44,278 nt of DNA from Treponemataceae bacterium (GTDB taxonomy: Bacteria; Spirochaetota; Spirochaetia; Treponematales; Treponemataceae). The DNA is taken from positions 1 through 44,278 of the forward strand of contig JAILBN010000004.1 in assembly GCA_024680915.1 (NCBI GenBank), read 5' to 3'. This document shows, piece after piece, positions 1 through 10,100 of this stretch. The notes beneath the pieces are model-generated. The model ran no database searches and was not told where the DNA came from. It was given only the letters and a program-made list of their open reading frames with translations. Every line of letters starts with the position of its first letter. Position 1 is the stretch's first letter. The translations under genes were made by a program, and so were the position numbers.

Positions 1-501
1 AAGTACAGCGAATTACGCGACTCCCACGTGATTTTCATCTGTATGGAGGACATCTTCGATAAAGGACTTCCCGTCTACTCCTTCGAGAACATCTGCCGGG
101 AGGATGGAAAGACAATGCTTAATGACAGGGACTACAAGCACTTTTTTATCGCGCCCACCTGTGCTAGAATCATAGAGGATGAGGAAGTCAGAAAATTCTT
201 TCAGTTCCTCATCTCCAACCGCACGGGGGACACTTTCACAGAGAGACTTGAGAATTATGTGACCGATGCAAAGAGGAATATGCAGTACAGGAGGCAGTTC
301 ATGGAATGGGAGCGACAGAGGGTCTATGATTTTGACGCCGGCAAGCAGGAAGGCATAAGAGAAGGAACCCAAGCAAAAGCTGAGGAAGATGCACTAGAAT
401 TACTCAAAGAGAACATTACTGTTGAAACCATAGCGAAGTGTGTCAAGCTTCCTTTGGAGAAAGTCCTTGAGCTTAAAGAGCAGATAATGGCCGAAGCATA
501 A
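1..501 (+). CDS. Rpn family recombination-promoting nuclease / putative transposase, C-terminal part (5' truncated by window edge)
   Basis: The reading frame is open from base 1, so the N-terminal part lies outside the window. What remains matches my memory of the C-terminal half of the PD-(D/E)XK_2/Rpn family common in treponemes: a VIFICMEDIF strand, GLPVYSFENIC, a LNDRDYKHFF segment, a helical part ending in RRQFMEWERQ, then the Gly/Glu-rich tail (AGKQEGIREG) typical of these proteins. The catalytic N-terminal core cannot be judged here. Family members are linked to RecA-independent recombination, and many are annotated as transposases although they lack a transposase fold. A related but internally deleted copy sits at the other end of the window. 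The GTG at 28 is an artefact of the cut and not the real start. Confidence 0.82.
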   Translation, partial: KYSELRDSHVIFICMEDIFDKGLPVYSFENICREDGKTMLNDRDYKHFFIAPTCARIIEDEEVRKFFQFLISNRTGDTFTERLENYVTDAKRNMQYRRQFMEWERQRVYDFDAGKQEGIREGTQAKAEEDALELLKENITVETIAKCVKLPLEKVLELKEQIMAEA

Positions 502-583
502 AAGCATAATAGAGAAGCATTAGCAAAAACTGGAAATATGCTCACGGAGGATTTTAATTAAAAGTTGTCATAAGACTTTGGTT

Positions 584-2005
584 CTATTTGATCAACTTTT
601 CCAGAGTAATCGTCTGACCCAGTGCTGATTTCAGTTCATCGAGCCCTAAGTTTCCTCTGCTTCTGGTGGGCTTGTCACGTTTTACGGCGCGAATCAAAAG
701 GTTTTTCGGCGTGTCTTCCATGTCGATGAACTCCAGTATCTGTGCGGTGTAACCAGAATTTTCAAGGAGTTCCGCCCGCAGTACGTCTGTAGCCAGGGCA
801 GAAAGCCTTTCTCTTATTATGCCATATTTGAACATTGTGGAGAAAGCCCGGTCCGGAACTTGTTTTTTGACAAGACTGTTAAGCTCATGCTGGCAGCAGG
901 GAACTGAAAGTATGCATTTGGCTTTGTTGTTGACGGCATAGGCTAGGGCATAGTCTGTTGCCGTGTCGCAAGCGTGAAGTGTTATCACAAGATCAGGATG
1001 CTCGCCACCTTTGAAATCGGCAACGTCACCGCAGATAAAGTCCATGCCGCTGTACCCACAAGCTTCGGCAAACCTGCGACAGTGTTCGATCACGTCTTTT
1101 TTCAGGTCGATGCCCGTGATATGAGCTTTCAAGCCTTTTATTGCGGTAAGGTAGTAGAAGACTGCGAAGGTCAGGTATGACTTTCCGCAGCCGAAATCCA
1201 CGATTTCAAGGGTGCGGGACTCAGGTGAATCAGATGCGGCGCTTGCACCAGGACCTTGTATGTTTTCGAAAGTCACGGAGCCTTTGGTATCGGAAGCACC
1301 AGGAGCTTCCTCATATACAAGTAACTCCGGCAGTATGTCATCCACAAACTCCAAGAAGCGGTTTATTTGACGGAATTTGCTGTATTTCTGGGCATGGATT
1401 TTGCCATCTTTTGTCATTATTCCCAGCTGAACGAGGAAGTTGACGGGCATGCCTTCTTTGAGGAGATAATTTTTCTGCCTGTTGTGGGCTTCTGAAAGGT
1501 GCAGTCTATTGGCGGCGGCAGTCATTTCTGCGGGTGAAAGCGGGGTGTTCCTTATATCTGCCGCATTTGTCGCACATCCTGCGGATTTCTCGCGAACTTC
1601 AGAAAATGCAGAATCCTCGCTAGGTCCGCGCACAGCTCCGCACTCCGTTTTCTGGGCATTTTTCTTCTTCCGCAGAAGGGTACATTTTCCCTTTTTGTTT
1701 GCAAGAATCGTCATTGTTTCGGTTGTAGTTTCTATGACGGCGTTTTTGAAAGCAGAGGGAATGTTGTCAGCGAGAAACTCATCGAGCTCGGTGCGCTCCA
1801 GTTTTCCATGAAAAACTTGTGTACCTGCAGTCGTTTCGGTGCGGTAAATGTCACCTGCTTTTCGGATTTTTATTTTTGTAGGACAGTCTGCTCTCTTAAC
1901 TTCGTGGTAAGACGTGTTTTCTTTGTTGTTTGTCTCTGCTGGCCGTCCACAAGGTTTTGAGAGGACTATTGAAAGAACATCATCTGTATCTGATAAAAAG
2001 GACAT
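584..2005 (-). CDS. class I SAM-dependent methyltransferase (Methyltransf_32-like)
   Basis: 473 residues. A Rossmann methyltransferase core begins near residue 265 with the SAM-binding motif VDFGCGKSYL. It is followed by an acidic ribose-binding strand (ITGIDLKKDV) and by LHACDTATD then SVPCCQHEL, a pairing I associate with the Methyltransf_32 group. The N-terminal ~200 residues are less conserved, with a low-complexity stretch rich in Ser, Ala and Lys. The substrate is unknown; an RNA or protein target is only a guess. It starts 12 nt after the stop of the upstream DRTGG-like gene and is probably cotranscribed from the promoter at 2357-2368. No good Shine-Dalgarno sequence precedes the ATG. 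The stop codon overlaps the right arm of a long-loop inverted repeat (560-567 with 593-600). Confidence 0.8.
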   Translation of the reverse strand: MSFLSDTDDVLSIVLSKPCGRPAETNNKENTSYHEVKRADCPTKIKIRKAGDIYRTETTAGTQVFHGKLERTELDEFLADNIPSAFKNAVIETTTETMTILANKKGKCTLLRKKKNAQKTECGAVRGPSEDSAFSEVREKSAGCATNAADIRNTPLSPAEMTAAANRLHLSEAHNRQKNYLLKEGMPVNFLVQLGIMTKDGKIHAQKYSKFRQINRFLEFVDDILPELLVYEEAPGASDTKGSVTFENIQGPGASAASDSPESRTLEIVDFGCGKSYLTFAVFYYLTAIKGLKAHITGIDLKKDVIEHCRRFAEACGYSGMDFICGDVADFKGGEHPDLVITLHACDTATDYALAYAVNNKAKCILSVPCCQHELNSLVKKQVPDRAFSTMFKYGIIRERLSALATDVLRAELLENSGYTAQILEFIDMEDTPKNLLIRAVKRDKPTRSRGNLGLDELKSALGQTITLEKLIK

Positions 2006-2017
2006 TTGTCTGCCAGT

Positions 2018-2356
2018 TTATATCCCAAGTTTATTGAGAGCAACGCAAGCTTCGTACATAGGGAGCGGAGTTGCCAGCAGCGTTATTCCGCTTTCTTCGG
2101 CAAGCGTCTTCATGCCGGCAGTAGGAAGCTTGTCATTTACAAGCAGGACGGCAACGGCACAGGCAATGTCGGCTGTCCTGACGGCCTGTTCCGTCGCAAG
2201 GCTTGTTACAAGAAGATAGCCTGAGCTTACAGAGACAAGAATATCGCTCATAAGGTCTCCGGCTACAGCTTTGTTTATCTGGATGTCTTTGTAGTTATCC
2301 GCCGCATACACGATATGGGCAGGAAGTGTCTCTACTATTGCCTGAATATCAGTCAT
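2018..2356 (-). CDS. DRTGG-domain-like small regulatory protein
   Basis: 112 residues. A segment VAGDLMSDILVSV followed by alternating strands and helices resembles the stand-alone DRTGG-like proteins found near hydrogenase and serine-kinase loci. It is a paralogue of the protein at 23788-24126: both have (D/E)-I-x2-A, a D-L-(M/L)-S-D block near residue 35, and end in a Leu-rich helix. Biochemical function is unknown; a ligand-sensing role is inferred from the domain type. It is divergent from parA with only 46 nt between the start codons. The start is supported by a TATATT hexamer 6 nt upstream (leaderless pattern). Cotranscribed with the downstream methyltransferase. Confidence 0.65.
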   Translation of the reverse strand: MTDIQAIVETLPAHIVYAADNYKDIQINKAVAGDLMSDILVSVSSGYLLVTSLATEQAVRTADIACAVAVLLVNDKLPTAGMKTLAEESGITLLATPLPMYEACVALNKLGI

Positions 2357-2402
2357 AAAAATAATATATACTTAAAGGAAAAAAAATGATATACTGAATT
2401 TC
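2357..2402. promoter_or_regulatory. divergent, closely packed promoters for the DRTGG-like gene (-) and parA (+)
   Basis: On the plus strand an extended -10 (TG at 2387-2388, TATACT at 2390-2395) ends 7 nt before the parA ATG. On the minus strand TATATT (complement of 2363-2368) ends 6 nt before the DRTGG ATG. Neither has a convincing -35 and neither gene has a Shine-Dalgarno sequence, so both mRNAs would be leaderless or nearly so. With the two -10 boxes about 21 nt apart, polymerases would compete. Confidence 0.55.
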
Positions 2403-3158
2403 ATGGGTAAGGTCTACGTTTTCGTTAATCAGAAGGGAGGGGTTGGTAAAACAACTTCTGCTATCAATATAGGCGCATATTTGGCTGAAGCCGGAAAAAA
2501 AGTGCTGCTTGTCGATTTTGACTCTCAGGGAAATATGTCTTCCGGTGTAGGTCTTACAAGGAAGAAACCTACAGTCTATGAGCTTATGGCCGGGCAGGCG
2601 TCAGCTGAGCAGGTTATAAGTCATACTGCGGTATCCGGTCTTGATGCGGTTCCTGCTGACATTGATCTTTCGGGAGCTGCCATTGAGCTGGTTGGTCAGG
2701 AAGATAGAGATTTCTTCCTGAAAAAGAGCTTGGAGCCGATAAAAGATAAATACGATTATATACTTATAGATTGTCCCCCTTCCTTGGGTATTCTCACTTT
2801 GAACGGTCTGGCTGCGGCGGATGCCGTTCTTATTCCTATGCAGTGTGAGTATTTTGCTCTTGAAGGAATCTCTCTTCTTCTTCAGACTGTAAAGAAAGTT
2901 CAGAAAACTATAAATCCTAAACTGACTATAGGCGGTATCTTCTTTACCATGTACGATTCCCGTACCCGTCTCGCCCAGGATGTGGTCATGCAGGTGAAAG
3001 CCTATTTCGGGGAGGCGGTCTTCAATACGATTATTCCAAGGAATGTAAGGCTTTCCGAGGCTCCTTCCCATGGAGTACCTATCTGTAAGTACGATCCCAA
3101 TTGTCAGGGAGCAAGAAGTTATAAAAGCCTTGCTGAGGAGGTGATTCTCCGTGGCTAA
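2403..3158 (+). CDS. parA: chromosome-partitioning ATPase ParA (Soj)
   Basis: 251 residues, normal length for chromosomal ParA/Soj without an N-terminal HTH. The deviant Walker A motif KGGVGKTT (residues 11-18) lies at the extreme N-terminus, VDFDSQGNMSSG follows as Walker A', and ILIDCPPSLGILTLN carries the Walker B. The protein should dimerise on ATP, bind DNA non-specifically and be stimulated by ParB to segregate origins. The gene overlaps parB by 8 nt, indicating a translationally coupled operon. The ATG is preceded by an extended -10 instead of a ribosome binding site. No parS-like palindrome (family consensus TGTTTCACGTGAAACA) was recognised nearby. Confidence 0.97.
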   Translation: MGKVYVFVNQKGGVGKTTSAINIGAYLAEAGKKVLLVDFDSQGNMSSGVGLTRKKPTVYELMAGQASAEQVISHTAVSGLDAVPADIDLSGAAIELVGQEDRDFFLKKSLEPIKDKYDYILIDCPPSLGILTLNGLAAADAVLIPMQCEYFALEGISLLLQTVKKVQKTINPKLTIGGIFFTMYDSRTRLAQDVVMQVKAYFGEAVFNTIIPRNVRLSEAPSHGVPICKYDPNCQGARSYKSLAEEVILRG

Positions 3159-4044
3159 AGCATCCTTTGGACTAGGAAAAGGGTTAGAGGCTCTCATGTC
3201 GGAAGCCGAGAAAGAGGTCGGTAAAGAGACAAAAACAGGGACAGAGGTTGTTTCTGGAGAGCTTGAGATAGATGTGGAGAAGCTTCTTCCCAATCCTCAT
3301 CAACCAAGGACAGAGTTCGACAAAGATGCTCTTCAGGAACTTGCCGATTCAATAAAAGAACATGGTGTTATACAGCCTATCCTTGCGGAGAAAGCTGATG
3401 GTGGTAATTACTATATTATCGCGGGAGAGAGACGTACGAGGGCTGCGAAGCTGGCCGGCCTCAAAAAGGTACCCGTTCGTATACAGTCTTTTTCTGAAGA
3501 GAAAAAACTTGAGGTCGCACTTATCGAGAATATTCAGAGAGAAGATCTCAACGCACTTGAAGAAGCCCTTGCTTATCGTAAGCTCATGGATATGTGTAAT
3601 ATAACCCAGGATGAGGTCGCCCGCCGTGTAGGAAAAAACAGATCGACGGTTACGAATTCCCTGAGACTGTTAAAGCTTCCTGAGGATATGCAGACTTCCC
3701 TTGCCAATGATGAGATATCGGCAGGTCATGCCCGGGCTTTGCTTTCAGTAACGAATGCTGCTGACCAACGTATTCTTTTCGCAAGGATTCTTGGGCAGGA
3801 CTTATCCGTCCGTGAAGCTGAGCGACAGGCAACGGAGCTTAATGGCGGAGGTAAAGCTACTGTCAAAAAAACTCCCAAGATGACAGAAAAAAAAGATCCT
3901 GATATATTATCTGTCGAAGAGCAGTTTATCGAAGCCCTTGGTACGAAAGTACAGTTGAGAGGGTCTCTTGAGAAAGGTTCCCTGCAGATTGATTATTTCA
4001 GCCGAGATGATTTGGACAGAATTTTTCAGCTTATCGTAAAATAG
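3151..4044 (+). CDS. parB: chromosome-partitioning protein ParB (Spo0J)
   Basis: 297 residues starting with GTG inside the end of parA. The order is typical: an N-terminal GLGKGLEALM segment, of the kind that stimulates ParA in this family; a ParB/sulfiredoxin-fold CTP-binding domain with LLPNPHQPRTEF and the GERRTRAAKLAGL box; then a central HTH (TQDEVARRVGKNRSTVTNSL) that would read parS; then a Lys-rich linker and a C-terminal dimerisation domain. It forms the sliding clamp at parS and feeds ParA and SMC. The 142 nt after it hold no gene and supply the leader of the next one. Confidence 0.96.
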   Translation: MAKASFGLGKGLEALMSEAEKEVGKETKTGTEVVSGELEIDVEKLLPNPHQPRTEFDKDALQELADSIKEHGVIQPILAEKADGGNYYIIAGERRTRAAKLAGLKKVPVRIQSFSEEKKLEVALIENIQREDLNALEEALAYRKLMDMCNITQDEVARRVGKNRSTVTNSLRLLKLPEDMQTSLANDEISAGHARALLSVTNAADQRILFARILGQDLSVREAERQATELNGGGKATVKKTPKMTEKKDPDILSVEEQFIEALGTKVQLRGSLEKGSLQIDYFSRDDLDRIFQLIVK

Positions 4045-4186
4045 TTTGATTCTTTTTTTATAGAAATCTTCGATACCTTTTTTAGTCTAACTCTTTGTGG
4101 TGGTTTTCTGAGAAAACAGTTTAGAAATTCGTAAATTCAGCCGATAGTAGCAGTGGAATAATTTAAATATTGGAGGTATTGGATTA

Positions 4187-7100
4187 ATGCAAAAAAAAGT
4201 AATTGCGGGGATTTTTCTAGGTATCGCCGTATCAACCTGTGCATTATTTTCTTCCGGCAAAAAAGAATTAGAGGAAATTTCAGTTCAAAATCTTGAAAGC
4301 TGGCAAGAGTCCTTTCCTATAGAAGAAAAAAAACCTGGTGTCTACAATATAATGGTCACTGCAAATGATAAAGGTGGTAATACCACTGTTGTCGGTCCCT
4401 ATAATATTTATATAGATCCGAATTCAGATCTTCCTGTATCTGGTATTACGAATCCTCATAACGGAATGAGGGTTCCGGGTAACCTTAATATAGTTGGAAC
4501 CTGTGTTGATGATGATGAAGTCAGCTATGTTGAGATAGTTCTTGATGGTAATGAGGAGAGGCCTGTAAGGGCTGAGGGAAAAGAGTTCTGGTCCTATTAT
4601 CTTGATACCTCAAAATTGGAGGAAGGAGAGCATACTGTTGCTGTTACGGGTGTCGATATATACGGGACCAGGGGTGAAACCATCTATGCTTCCTGGCATT
4701 TGGACAGAAAGCAGCCTATAACGGAAATAAGCAGTCATGGTATAGGTGAGCTTGTTTCTGGCAAAATAAAACTTGAAGGTGAAGTTAAAGATGGTAATGG
4801 GATAGAGTCCCTTGAGTATTCCTTGGATGGAGGAGTTACTTTTGAGGAGATATCTGTAAAATATAATAAGACGGATTTGAAATGGACTTTTTCACTCACC
4901 GTCGATACCAGGGATTTGGATGATGGACCTCAGGTATGTTGGTTCAGGGCAGAGGATACCCAAGGTTCTATAGGAGTCTCCTCCTATCTTTTCTTCGTTG
5001 ATAATACAAAGCCGGATGTGGATATTATTACTCCGGCAGAAGACGAGAGTGTGAACGGAATCTTTCAGATTGCAGGTTCTGCCTATGATGTCATAGGTCT
5101 TTCTTCTATGACTTGGGAATTTGAAAAAGAGAAAGGGGAATTTGATCTTATACCTGGTAATCCGTATTGGTTCAAGGAATTCGATGTACGTGAAATCAAT
5201 TCAAAAAAAGTGAAATTTTCTATTAATGTCGTTGATAAGGCAGGTAACGTCACAAAAGTCGATAGGACGATTACTATAGACAAAGAATCGGATTTTCCTG
5301 TCGTGGAGATTGTGGAGCCTGAAATTGATCCGACTTCAAAAACAGGTCCTCTCGTGGAGGATGAGTTCTATTTGCGTGGTAATGTAACCGATGATGACTG
5401 CGCTGCGGAATTCCACTGGTATATAGATAAGGACGGTGAGGATCATCTGTTAGAAACAGAGGGTGTTTTCTATGCGGATATTCTTAATTCTCTTCCGGAT
5501 AAGCTTTCGGTGGGAGAGCATACTCTTTTCTGCTATGCGGTCGATATAACCGGAGTAGTTGGTAATACTGTGAGCTTCCCCTTTACAATAAAGGGAGATT
5601 CCCCTGTCATTACTTTGGATACGGTTACTGAGAAAATAGATGGAAAGAACACTGATTCGGATTATATTCCTGGTATGGAGCTTCATCCTGAACGGGATGG
5701 AATCCTTAAAGGTACAGTATCCAGTGAGTGCGGTCTTACAGGAATCTCTTGGAAAATAAATGGTCGTGACAGCGGCTCTGAGATACTGAAGGGGACAAAA
5801 GATTCTGTGTCTTATGAAATTCCTCTTGATTCTGCTCCTTGGGGACTTGTCCAGATAGAGGTCAGTGCGGTTGATGTTTATGATAGGTCCGTTTCTGAGA
5901 AGTTTTTTGTTTACAGGACTAATCTCTCGAAAAACAGGGATTCTTCAGCCGTAGTTTTCTCAGATTCAACATCTGAGAATGGAATAATCAACTTTGCGGA
6001 TACAAAAACAGTCAGTGGTTATTTTACAGGTGGAAAAGCAGTATCCATTGCCTTGGAACCGGATGAGGGCTTTGCAAGAGCAAAGCTTTCTGGCAACAGC
6101 ATCATCCTTACCTCTACAGGAAAAACAGGAAAGTCTTCACCAACAAGAGTTATTGTCACTACTGATAAGGAGCTTGTATATAAGTCCTCTTCTCTTACCT
6201 TTGATGTAGAGCTTGCTGCCCCTGAGCTTATCCTTGATCAGACGACTTTGCTTGATGGCTTCAACAAGGTTTTTGTCAGCGGTCGTGTCGGTGAAGCTGG
6301 CTCCAGACTGAAAAAGCTTACTCTCTCAGCAGAAGAAATAAAGCAGGAAGCTCCGTATGAGGGCAGCATCGTCGCTGAATATCGTATCATAAAATCCGCG
6401 GAGGATATCGGTAACTGGAAAAAGCTTAGTTTATACGGAAGTGGAGATTTCTTTTTGGAGCTGAAGTCATCAGCTTTCGATGAAGGAATAACTATTATTG
6501 AGTTTGCTTCTTATGATTCTGGTAGTAAAAAAACTATAAAAGCGGCCGCGGTAAAAAAAGTATCACCTCTTCCTGCGCCGAATCCAGATGATCCGAAGGC
6601 GAAACCACCTGTAGCTGCGGCTCCTGTAATCCGCTGGATTCAGGGAGAACAACTTTATTTCACTTGTTATTATCAGGATAGTTTGTCTTTTACTTCTCTT
6701 ACGGCGGCAGGACAAAGTTTATTATCAACGGATGTGGATTTCCTTTTCCCTGAGGCCGGGGCTGTTCCTTACAGTTATTTCCCTGCAGGAAAGTCAAACG
6801 CCGAAATAAGGCTTGCTGACGTAAAAAACAAATCAGCTGTATTGAAAACGGATATCATAAGGCCGGGTAATGTTTCTGCAGTCATTGATTCCGTCAACGA
6901 TGTGACATACAGTTCAGGAATGCAGGTGGAGCTTCCGGCTCCTGGCTCAAAAAATCAGACGGCATCCATGAAGGTGAGGATTCATTCGGATCTACCCATA
7001 ACCTCATGCACATATTCTATAGCAGATAAGCCTTCTTCATCAGGTAAGGTTCAGAAGGTCACCGGTTCAGACGGAGTCGTTATTCCTGATGAATTTGAGG

Positions 7101-10100
7101 TTTATATCCCTTTGAAGGATGTGGAAGCTCTTTCTACGGACATAACGGTTTCATTCATAATAGACAAGACAATAAACAAGACCCTTAAGGGAACTATATC
7201 TGTGGTTAGAGCTCTTCCTGAAGCGGGAGTTGACGACAAGGAAAAGATATACTGGATAGAGCCCATGTTTAAGGATAAGTCCTATGGATATCTCCTTGAG
7301 AAGGATGTTCCTTTGTATGGCTTTGTGAATGTCTCTGCTCCTTATACGGTTCTTGTGAAATGTGAGCAGGAAGGTCTTTTTATAGAGCAATTTGGAAAAA
7401 CAGTAGCGGTAAAAGCAAAGAAGGAAGCTTTCTATGAGGATGTTTACCTTGTGGTCAGAGACAGCGAAGGTATCGAATATGAATCAGGAAAGGTTTCTTT
7501 TGCTGCTGATTATTCTGATCCAAGTGTTACTATACTCTCTCCAAAAAACCATGTTTGGATTCAGGAATCTGTTGGAATTTCTGTGGATGCACAGGACTCC
7601 AATGGTATTGGTTCCGTTGAATACTCCATTCATGATGGAAAGAACTGGCGAAAAATGGAGACTGACGAAAATGGTATTTACCAGGCTGAGGTTTCGGTAG
7701 CTGCTTTCAAAGACGGCTTGCTGCCACTTGATGTTCGTGTGACCGATAATACCGGAAAAACTTCTTACAAGCGGCTGACAATGGCTAAAGATACGCAGGC
7801 TCCTGTTGTGACGACTGTTCTTCCGGAGGCTGGGGCTTCTGTCAATGGACGGACTTTGTTTGTTGTAAAAGCGGAAGATAATGGGCGCATTGTGTCTGGA
7901 AAATGTGTACTTCCTGTTGTTTCAGAAAAAGAGAGCCCAGCTTCCGATGAAGAAGTTGAGGGAATTATTGAGGAAGAAGCTGAGGTAGTTATTGAGGAAG
8001 AAGAGCCGGTTGTCATCGATCTTGGTGATAAGAAAATCGTTTCTCTTGTAATCGGTGCAGAAGAGACACCACTATCTTCAGAGCTGTATTTTTCATATAC
8101 CGATGCAGCCGGAAATGTGGCTGATTATAAGGACAAGCCTTATAAAATCGATTTGGAGGCTGATAAACCACGGGTTGAGATTCATCTGCCTGATGATGAT
8201 ACAATATTGATTACGGATTTCACTGTGTCTGGAATAATTTATGACGATGACGGTGATTCCTACGTATGGTTCAGTATAGATGATGCTCCTCCTGTCCGTT
8301 CCAAGGAAGCTGCCTCAAACTGGTCCTTTGATATTAAGCTTGATTCTCTTGATGATAATGAACATACCATAACGGTCTTTGCGGAGGATATTCTGGGGGT
8401 TCGTGGAGATTCCGTACAAAAAATCATAAAAGTGTCACGGGAAGAACCGAAGGGAGAGGTTATTAGTCCTACCCTTGAAGAATCCTTGTCAGGAAGAATA
8501 TCGATTTCTGGAAAAGCGGCGGACGGCAATGGTATAAAATTGGTACAAATATCAATAGATAATGGAAATACATGGCAGGATGCGGTAGGCACAGAGGAAT
8601 GGAGTTATGCACTTGATACCCGGATTATCGAGGATGGAACACATGTCGTCTTCCTCAAAGTTTGGGATAATTATGATATCCAGGGCTTGTACTCCAGCCT
8701 TATAAATATTGATAATACCGCCCCTGATATTAATCTTGAGCTGCCTGTTGATGATATGTGCTTGAAGACAGGCAACTTAAAGCTTTCGGGCCATATGACG
8801 GACAATGTCGGTCTTTCAAAATTGTATGTAAAGATTCGTAATATGGATCCTGCTCAGCCAGAGGTTCCGGAGGAATTCGCATACAGGGAGCTTGATATAG
8901 AACAGATTATCAACTGTGATATCGATATTTCATCCCTTGAGAACGGATTCTATAATGTCGAGGTCACTGGTGAGGATGCAGCAAATAATATTACGAGGGT
9001 TTCAAGGAATATCTTGGTGGATTCCCGTGCCGAGCCTGTCGTTTTGAACCTTCTGTATCCTCTGGACGGAGAGCATATTTGTGGTAACTTCAGTATATAC
9101 GGAAATGCGGAAACAGAAGAAAAGCTGACAAACCTTTCTCTCCTTATGGATGGAAAGGAAATCGGAGGTACCACCGTTACCGAAACTAACCATTTCGTGT
9201 TTCAGCTTACACCCGAGCAGCTCATAGATGGTAATCACACCTATAAGGTAAGGACAACCCTTAATGACGGAAGTGTGATTTATTCGGAGGAGCAATCTTT
9301 CGTCTATGTGTCCACCGGACCTTGGGTTGCTGTTAATGGCTTTATTATGGGTGATTTTGCTATTGACCGCCCCTTTATCACTGGAGAGGCCGGTTACATT
9401 CTTTCTGATGAAGAGATGATGGCTCTTGAGTCGAAGGAAACGTCAAAATACGAAAGGAATCTTATCAAGCAGAAAGCTCTTGATAAGGTAGAGATAAGTC
9501 TGGATAACGGTAAAAGTTTCTTGCTTGTTGGTAATAAACCTGAATGGAAATTCCGTATAGAGAATGATGAGTATACGGAAGGCTCCCATCATGTGATCGT
9601 ACGGGCTACTATGAAAAATGGGGAGACTGCCGTCACCCGTACTATTTTCCAGATAGATAAGACTTCCCCTGTCGTTAAGCTTATAACGCCCAATGAAGCG
9701 GGTCGTTATAATAGTGTCATTTCATTTGCTGGTCTGTCCTCGGATGACGTTTCCCTGAGGGATGTCACACTTTCATTAAGGAGTGGTGATAAGTCGAATT
9801 ATGAGGTACCGTCGTTCATTCAGGGACTTTATCTTGAAGGCCATTTGTGGGGTGTAACATTATTCGATGTTGGTATCGGTCTTACCTTCTTTGATAATAA
9901 CGTAAAGCTGCAATTCCAGTATGGTCAGATGTTCCAGGGGCAGTTCGACTTTATGCATAATGTTATCGGAACGGACACTTCAGGTCTTCGCTATGGTGGT
10001 CACGTTTTCGGGGCAAAGCTTCTTGCGAATATTGCGTCTATCCCCTTCAGCTATTTCTTCGGGCCTGATCTGTCCTGGCTTAGTGCTACCTTCGGACTTG

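Noticed and set aside
26-41. CCCACGTG near the left edge as a parS-like site
   Set aside because: Only the central CACGTG core matches; the flanking arms of the 16-bp parS palindrome are absent, and it lies inside the Rpn coding region.
560-600. AAAAGTTG...CAACTTTT as terminator between the Rpn and methyltransferase genes
   Set aside because: The loop is 25 nt and there is no GC-rich stem, so a functional intrinsic terminator is unlikely.
7765-8016. Ser/Thr-rich reverse-strand ORF inside the Ig-repeat gene
   Set aside because: It is the antisense reading of the Glu-rich linker and has no promoter or ribosome binding site; a codon-bias shadow.
8950-9295. Two reverse-strand ORFs inside the Ig-repeat gene
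   Set aside because: They overlap each other in different frames and lie fully within a well-supported coding region.
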